In this document: one piece after another, positions 58,661-64,000 of the stretch | Position numbering within the stretch: position 1 is the first letter of the stretch | Layout of the letters: every line of letters starts with the position of its first letter | Assembly (NCBI GenBank): GCA_963556145.1 | Contig: OY744470.1 | Location: forward strand, 3,038,001-3,102,000 | Length of the DNA: 64,000 nucleotides | Source of the DNA: Hygrocybe punicea | Lineage: Eukaryota > Basidiomycota > Agaricomycetes > Agaricales > Hygrophoraceae | Direction: 5' to 3' | Program-made: the position numbers and the translations under genes | Notes under the pieces: generated by a model | Seen by the model: only the letters and a program-made list of their open reading frames with translations | Database searches by the model: none | What the model was told of the DNA's origin: nothing

Positions 58661-59616
58661 ATGTCATCGAAGATTGCAGGTGTTGGTGACCTGACAGCTT
58701 CTGACTCGATGGTATATTTTTGTAATGATGCGTGGATGTGCCAGCCAGTGAGTTTCTTTTTTATCGAGTTTCTACCACCAAACCGAACATTCTCCCAGCT
58801 TGCAGTCGATCTTGCCGCTCAAGGGCTCCTCAGAAAGCAGTCACGAGAGTTGCCCCATAACCCCGAGCCGCCATCTCAACCCGAGCTTCCTAGCTGCTCT
58901 ATCAACGACAAACGTCTAACACACAACTTCGATACATTCCGACAGGTCTGTGAGCATGCCCCCAAACCGATGTCTAGCAGTATTGCTTTGGGCGGCACAA
59001 CCACAGCTTCCAGGACGATTGGTCATCATTTTCGTGGCGTTGACTTAGACCTTTCTTTCCTTGACACGCTCGACGAACAACTCCTTCACCATCCAACGCA
59101 TTCTTTTGAGACAATCTGCTGGACGGAAGCAGTACAGGAAAACCCTGCTGCTCGCAGTCGCCTTTCCATCTTATCTGATACGTCTTCGGAAAACTCGAGT
59201 GACACTAGAACGTTTCGCGGCGGAGGCACTGTCACTCCAAGAGAAGACACTCTTGCAGATTCCCGGGAGAAACTCACCCTTTATTCTGTGAATAAATCTG
59301 TTAAATACTTTTTCCATCGTTGATCTCTTATCCTTATCTGTTTCAGATTGAAGAGTTACCATACGTGAACGAAAAAAGATCTGTTTTCAATGACACGCCT
59401 GCATCTAATGATAGAGATAAATCACGTCGCTTCCTCGATGAATGTTTCACCGGATGCGACCCAAAAGATTCCGTCCAATTCTATCCCATATCACCATTGG
59501 CTCGTCAGCTCCGGGGTAGAGCTGACCCAAAGCTTAGGGCTCACAGATTTGGACGAATCGCCGCCTTTTGCGCGACATTGCCTCGGCGTCTCCTTCAACC
59601 GTCCTCTCCAACATGA
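58661..59616 (+). CDS. Hypothetical protein, two or three exons
   Basis: Not recognised. Starts MSSKIAGVGDLTASDSMVYF (58661). A possible 54-nt intron (about 58747-58800, gtgagt...cccag) is a multiple of three, so reading through is also open. The main exon is polar and Ser/Thr-rich with ASRTIGHHFRGVDLDLSFLD and a potential disordered tail. A second intron (gtgaat...tttcag, about 59288-59346) joins to IEELPYVNEKRSVFND, ending PRRLLQPSSPT. No membrane helix or signal peptide. The alternative upstream ATG at 58496 seems less likely. Confidence 0.5.
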
Positions 59617-60308
59617 CAAACCATTCGTGATTCATCGCTATCCATTCAGTCCTTCCCTACACAACCACAGGAGTCAAAGCAATCGGGTCTTTGTCTGTTC
59701 ACTCATTTTTTTCTTACTCTTCCAACACAGTATTAGATATCTTATTTGTAGGGATTAAAAAATACCCAATGCACGACAGTAAAATTACCTCACACACCTA
59801 TCCTTAAGGAAGAAGTTGCATATCAACATTCGGTGGTTAGCCGTCGTCAACGCCTACATTATGAATGCTCAGGTTCCTCCATCCTTCAGAGTGGGCGCCC
59901 GCATTTCGAGTTATGATTGATACTCACCATTCCGGGTCGCCATGCATCCGAGCCATGCCATCATGCCATGGGTCACTTTAGATAAGAGTCGTGGGCCTTC
60001 CCAGGATAGCAAAAAAAGACTGGCCACATTTATTCACACCGACTTTCGGTGATCGATGAATAGCACGGCAGGGTTGGTATGCACAAAGGAATAACTATCG
60101 AAAACGGGGAGAATAATATTCTGAAGGAAGGAAAGCTATCTGGAAGGTGGTCCTGCGGCCAATAGAGAAACATATGGCTATACATAACCGCCGAGCGTGT
60201 GAGCGGATATACTCATGTTGATTAATCAATGGGAACTCACTGCGTGGAGTCAGCTACGTTGACCAGTCAATCGTATCTGCCTTCCCTTGCTACCCCGCCG
60301 CCTGCAGC

Positions 60309-60510
60309 TTAACTTGGAGTAGGAGTGGCGGTCGTTGGTGCCCCAGCCATCCCGAGTGCGTCCTTCAATGCGTTGCCCCTCCAAATCAAGAGTCAGGAGG
60401 AAAGTTAAAGCATGGATGACACTAAGGAAAGTTTACGCGTTGGGAGCAGCGGTCACAACGGACACGGATAGTAAAAGGATCAAATGGTACAAGTTTAGCA
60501 GAAACTTCAT
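60309..60510 (-). CDS. Small secreted peptide, 47 residues
   Basis: Two-exon gene. The first exon reads MKFLLNLYHLILLLSVSVVT then AAPNA: a basic start, a hydrophobic core and an Ala-x-Ala-like cleavage region, i.e. a signal peptide of about 20-22 residues. An intron (gtaaac...ttggag) follows. The second exon reads GNALKDALGMAGAPTTATPT and ends PS with the TAA at 60309-60311. The mature peptide would be about 25 residues without cysteines and without a CaaX box, so it is not a classical mating pheromone precursor. Function unknown; some basidiomycete small secreted proteins are similarly short. The good splice sites and clean signal peptide support it. Confidence 0.55.
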
Positions 60511-61120
60511 GACGGATTCGTGATAAGGGGAAGTGAAAACGAACATGGTTTATATAGGAAATTTGAATGAGAAGAGAGAGACGGGTATTCACGTACTCCC
60601 CATAACGGTTACTCGGAATCGTGTGTCACTTTCTTCAGACGGGAAGCCGCCTCGAGTATCATCATAACCAGGGGTACGAGGTGAAAAACTGGCTTACTAC
60701 CATCATACAATGAAATTCATTGTCATTGCATATGCATGGGCGAATTTGAATTCTGGGCGTCTGGGAATTTACCGCAGTTCACTGGACCTATATCCGCACA
60801 CCACTCGCCGATTCAGGGCATCCATCTTGTCCTTTCCGGATCTTTAGTTGAGGTCAACCGCAGCTAACTGTCCAAAAAAGGAAATTGGGAGTGCTCGGCT
60901 CGTGAGCGCTTGAGCCGCGAGCCTGTTGAGCCGAGCCGAGATTTAGCCCGCTTGTGGAGCCGATTAGAGCGCATTATGAGCCACGCGCACAGTTGGCTGG
61001 TTGGAAATACACTAAGCAAACCTTTTTTAGCTTTGGTTTGTTTGAATTTGACCACTATCATGTGATCAAACAAGACACTCGGTTTTAGTAATCATGGCAC
61101 AGCTTTTTTTTCTGGGTATT
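60511..61120. other. Intergenic; GAGCC-word repeat block
   Basis: Bases 60893-60985 are dense in 'gagccg/ggctcg' words (gctcgtgagcgcttgagccgcgagcc), like the subterminal word blocks of the hAT-like elements but with a different word. No terminus or gene identified. 59617-60308 likewise holds no recognisable gene. Confidence 0.45.
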
Positions 61121-61358
61121 TGTTGGGAATAGTGGCCGAATACGGAAAGGATTAGTAATCCGTATCACGTGACCCCGGAAGTCAAACCCACCTGTCCGAT
61201 GAATAATGCTGAAGCGCAGCATATATTCTACTCACCACAAGAAACTTCTAGTAGACTTAGCTAGTAGTATAAAAGCCCTCTCAGAGGGAGGCAAATAATT
61301 AATTCATTCCACATAAATTACTCAGTGATCAACAACCACTGCACTATATATTCCAATA
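61121..61358 (+). repeat. 5' LTR of Copia copy 2
   Basis: Begins TGTTGGGAATAGTGGCC. Contains a TATA-like 'gtataaaagccc' near 61267 and ends in 'ttccaata' just before the PBS. The 3' boundary is uncertain by a few bases. Confidence 0.75.
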
Positions 61359-61370
61359 GGTTATGAGCCC
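61359..61370 (+). other. Primer-binding site for a half initiator-Met tRNA
   Basis: Ggttatgagccc is complementary to the anticodon arm (GGGCTCATAACC) of initiator methionine tRNA rather than to a tRNA 3' end. Drosophila copia also uses a tRNA-iMet half as primer. The copy at 40346 has the same site with a small insertion. Confidence 0.65.
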
Positions 61371-62015
61371 TGAACAGCTTTAATGGAAACAGGATCATGC
61401 ACCTCCGAACATTGCATTATCACCTTGTATACTGTGCATGATCCACTACTTGGTCACACTAACTGTTTTGGTGTCATTCTCCTACAACTTCAAAGATATT
61501 CATAAATTATCTCTTCAAGGTGATAGAAATTGTTCTCAGGAAGATATCTCTATAATATGAATGATAGTTACAAGGCTAAAAATTTTGCAGGAGTGAAAAT
61601 AATACAGGAGTGTCCATTTTTGACCATGACCAGGAAGTCGGACATACCTGCTATGCTATAAGATACAGTAACATTTCAACCTTATGCTGTAGTCAAATCT
61701 ATTCTACAATATCTCTTCTTATGTATGAAATCCAAATTTATGATTCTATTAACCCAAACTATGGTACTTGATGCCTTTCAAGTTCAACTACCTGTGTTGT
61801 TATGCAAATTGGGTGCTTGTTGGAAAGAATGACAGTTGTGCATAATATTCTTATGAATTATAACTATCACTATTGTGGCCATATCATAGATAGGCATATG
61901 TTTAATCATGGCCAACTGCAGTTGAAGACAGTAACAACATGCTGGATGCAAAATTTGACATTGACCAGGTACCTGGTGTGACCAAGTACCTGACTGACCA
62001 CAGTACTAGCCGACT

Positions 62016-62928
62016 ATGACAGATGAAGTCACACATACATCAGGATCATACTGGATCGAGTTATTGAAGGGAAATAATTGGATGCCGTGGAAGAGATGGA
62101 TGTTAGCCATGCTACAGGATCTCAGGTTAGAGACATACATCGATGTGGAATTGAAAGCCCCTGTCCTGGCGGACATTTCCCATCCAACATCAGCGGAATC
62201 CAAGGCGATGAAGAAATGGCGCAACGGAGATGCCAAGACGAGGACACGGATCAAGCTTGCAATTGGCAACATGGAAATGATACATATCATTGGTGCACAC
62301 ACGGTGAGTGAGATGTGGAAGCAGCTGACCTTGGTAAAGGAATCCAGGGGGAAGTTCGGAATACTAGCGACACGACGAGCACTGTACCGGTCGATTGCCG
62401 AAGAAGGATTTGACCTAGTCGAGCACAAATCGAAACTCCGGAAACTGCAGGAGGAGCTCCACTTGATGGGAAGCCTCATTTCTGATGAAGATTTCGCGAT
62501 GATACTTGTATCCTCTTTACTGGAAAGCTGGGACTTGTATACATCAGCATACTTAGGCTCGAAGAAGGATGGAACGTCACTGACGTCACACGAACTAGTC
62601 ATGATCCTATTAGAGGAAGACCACAGGCACCATGAGCGCAGCGGAGATCCTAACAATGTTGCTATGCACAGGAGGTTCACCGGAAAGCGCGACAGAAAGG
62701 GTAACAGAAAGCAGAAAGTGGCCGATTCCAAGACGGAATGCTTCAACTGCCACAAGAAGGGACATATGGCAAAGGACTGCTGGTCTAAAGGTGGCGGAAA
62801 GGAAGGGCAAGGGCCGAAAGGGAAAGAAAAGGGCACTGGAAAGGGTGGAAACCAATGGAACCGATCGAATCAAGCTGCGGACAATGTCAATAATATGTTA
62901 CAGGATGTAGCATATGCAGTGAATACAG
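62016..62928 (+). CDS. Copia Gag and start of Gag-Pol (interrupted)
   Basis: The Gag domain of the UBN2/Copia type starts MTDEVTHTSGSYWIELLKGN and has WMPWKRWMLAMLQDL, SEMWKQLTLVKESRGKFG, and LHLMGSLISDEDFAMILVSS with LPESY-like ESWDLYTSAYLG. A Lys-rich stretch and a CCHC zinc knuckle CFNCHKKGHMAKDC (near 62741-62780) follow. After 62928 the inserted element supplies a stop within a few codons. When the insertion and one duplicated 8-mer are removed, the frame continues into protease at 63822, so this was a single Gag-Pol frame. Confidence 0.85.
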
Positions 62929-63232
62929 TAGTGTTGCCGTAGTTCGGTTCCGAACCTAGCCGAACCCGGTTCAAACCCCGAACCGAACCCGGGGTTCAGT
63001 CTAAGTTCAGCCAAATGCTGAACTGGACCGCGGGTTCGGTTCAGGGTTTCGAGGCTGGCTGGATTTCCTGAACGGCTCCAAACTGCGTCCAAACCGCGAA
63101 CGCGGATATTTTTAAGGAATTTATTTCATTTGTTTTTCATATTTCTTTACTTACCATTTCGTGTTAAACGGTATCATGTGACCGGCCGTGACGAAGTAGC
63201 TTTCACGCGACACAGCAACATCAACGCGGATT

Positions 63233-63259
63233 GAACACAACACAATTTGTGTTGTGTTC
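63233..63259. repeat. 12-bp perfect hairpin just before a splice donor
   Basis: gaacacaacaca is mirrored as tgtgttgtgttc with a 3-nt spacer. Five bases later comes ctcaag followed by gtaagttt. A comparable palindrome precedes the donor at 15754-15785. Confidence 0.8.
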
Positions 63260-63568
63260 CTCAAGGTAAGTTTCCTTTTTTTCTTAACTTTACTAATGTT
63301 ATTTGCGACAGGCAAATCGACAACCACGGCAACGGCAACAGCAGCAGCAGCAGCTGCTGCTGCTGGTGCATCAAGCCCCAACATCACCACCAGTGGCGGC
63401 AACAACAACGGCAACCACCACCACGATGGCCAGCAGCAGCAGCAGCAACAGCGGCAGCGGCAACAGCAACAGCAGCAGCAGGAGCGCAGCAGCGACGGCG
63501 ACGGCAGCAGCAGTGGCAGCGGCAGCAGCAGCAGCAACAGCACCAGATGGCTCCCCCGTAGCCCAACT

Positions 63569-63622
63569 TCCTCGCAAAGCGTAGCGCCGTATCAATTGAT
63601 ACGTGCCTGCCATTCGCGAGGA
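63569..63622. repeat. Recurring palindrome, element D
   Basis: tcctcgcaaagcgtagcgccgta, tcaattga, tacgtgcctgccattcgcgagga. Core gtatcaattgatac is perfect. Confidence 0.8.
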
Positions 63623-63821
63623 GAACGGAGCTCAGGGGTGAGCCAACCTCGGTCTGGGGTTCAGACCGTGTCTGAACCCAGACCGAATGTGAAGAGACGG
63701 TTCAAAGCCATTCGGGTCCAGGTTTGGCCATGCGCCAAACTGGACCCGAAGTTCAGTTCGCGGTTCCACCAAAAAGGCTTGGAACTGGACCGAACTGAAC
63801 TTCGGCAACACTAGAATACAG

Positions 63822-64000
63822 GAAATGATTCAGATTATGATTGGTTATTGGATTCTGGAACAACAAGTCACATCAGCAATTCCTGAAACGCATTCATCAC
63901 ATACAAAACTCTGGACGAAGCTACCGTTCAACGACTAGGAAAGGTACCCGCTCGAGCTCTTGGTTGCGGAACCGTCATCTTACACTTCACAGTGGATGGA
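63822..64000 (+). pseudogene. Copia protease start, continuing past the window
   Basis: Resumes with NDSDYDWLLDSGTTSHISNS, the aspartic protease motif of Copia (W-x-L-D-S-G-T/A). A TGA at 63884-63886 follows a few codons later, again consistent with CGA to TGA, then KTLDEATVQRLGKVPARALG to the edge. The DSGTT catalytic site is intact. Confidence 0.8.

Larger units (their letters stand above)
62929..63813. mobile_element. hAT-like element D, 885 bp, inserted in Copia Gag-Pol
   Basis: The left end TAGTGTTGCCGTAGTTC and the inverted right end TAGTGTTGCCGAAGTTC are flanked by a perfect 8-bp duplication gaatacag (62921-62928, 63814-63821). The insertion splits a coding frame, so the empty site is known exactly and confirms the 8-bp duplication. 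GGTTC/GAACC words fill 62940-63085 and 63640-63800. The interior has an intron-like stretch (donor gtaagttt at about 63265, acceptor gcgacag at about 63310), cag/aac triplets (63318-63545) and a TCAATTGA palindrome. It is the most compact, best-preserved member of the family. Confidence 0.9.
61121..64000 (+). mobile_element. Ty1/Copia retrotransposon copy 2, 5' part (cut by window edge)
   Basis: LTR (61121 to about 61358), half-tRNA PBS, a leader of about 650 bp, gag (from 62016), then pol beginning with protease; an 885-bp hAT-like element splits the open frame at 62929. The rest of pol and the 3' LTR lie outside the window. Copy 1 at 40108 belongs to the same family. Confidence 0.85.

Overview
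The window is nuclear DNA from a filamentous basidiomycete, most likely an Agaricomycete. The evidence is the many short GT-AG introns (about 45-65 nt), a 26-exon oligopeptide transporter, a TEA/ATTS regulator, an ExgD-type membrane glucan 1,3-beta-glucosidase, a neutral ceramidase, and the mix of chromovirus Ty3/Gypsy, Ty1/Copia and hAT elements. I do not assign a genus. All coordinates and splice calls were read by eye.

Layout. 1-2.2 kb: decayed 3' part of an SMC2 (condensin) gene. 3.05-6.7 kb: an apparently intact OPT-family transporter. 7-44.2 kb: a transposon graveyard with almost no host genes. It holds a triplet-repeat island, solo LTRs with target duplications, and a Russian-doll nest in which a short hAT-like element (15813-29501) contains both a 5.5 kb hAT element (16115-21611) and a 7.0 kb chromodomain Gypsy element (22192-29222). 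A second hAT-like element (31011-37203) contains a Gag-only LTR element (32256-37145). Further on are another solo LTR, a broken Copia copy and a 1.1 kb long-inverted-repeat element. 44.4-60.5 kb: the host gene island, with MET22/HAL2-type bisphosphate nucleotidase (-), GH5 glucan 1,3-beta-glucosidase (-), TEA-domain transcription factor (+), a hypothetical gene (-), neutral ceramidase (-), a hypothetical gene (+) and a 47-residue secreted peptide (-). 61.1-64 kb: a Copia element interrupted by an 885 bp hAT-like element and cut by the window edge.

Most interesting. (1) A family of hAT-like non-autonomous elements has family-specific 'word' repeats (GGTTC/GAACC) near its ends, 8-bp target duplications and interiors that look like spliced low-complexity genes. 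(2) A palindrome of about 52 bp with a TCAATTGA-type core recurs in at least eight places, in otherwise different elements. (3) Two unrelated LTR retroelements both carry an antisense gene predicted to encode a coiled coil followed by a Cys6 cluster. (4) The Gypsy element has the layout of Tf1-type self-priming: an 11-nt PBS exactly complementary to the expected mRNA 5' end. (5) All six differences between its two LTRs, and most nonsense codons in the retroelements, are C-to-T (or G-to-A) at CpG, pointing to methylation-linked decay.

The genic part encodes ordinary functions (peptide uptake, sulfur/nucleotide salvage, wall glucan remodelling, sphingolipid turnover, developmental transcription) with no operon-like logic. 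The novelty lies in the repeats.
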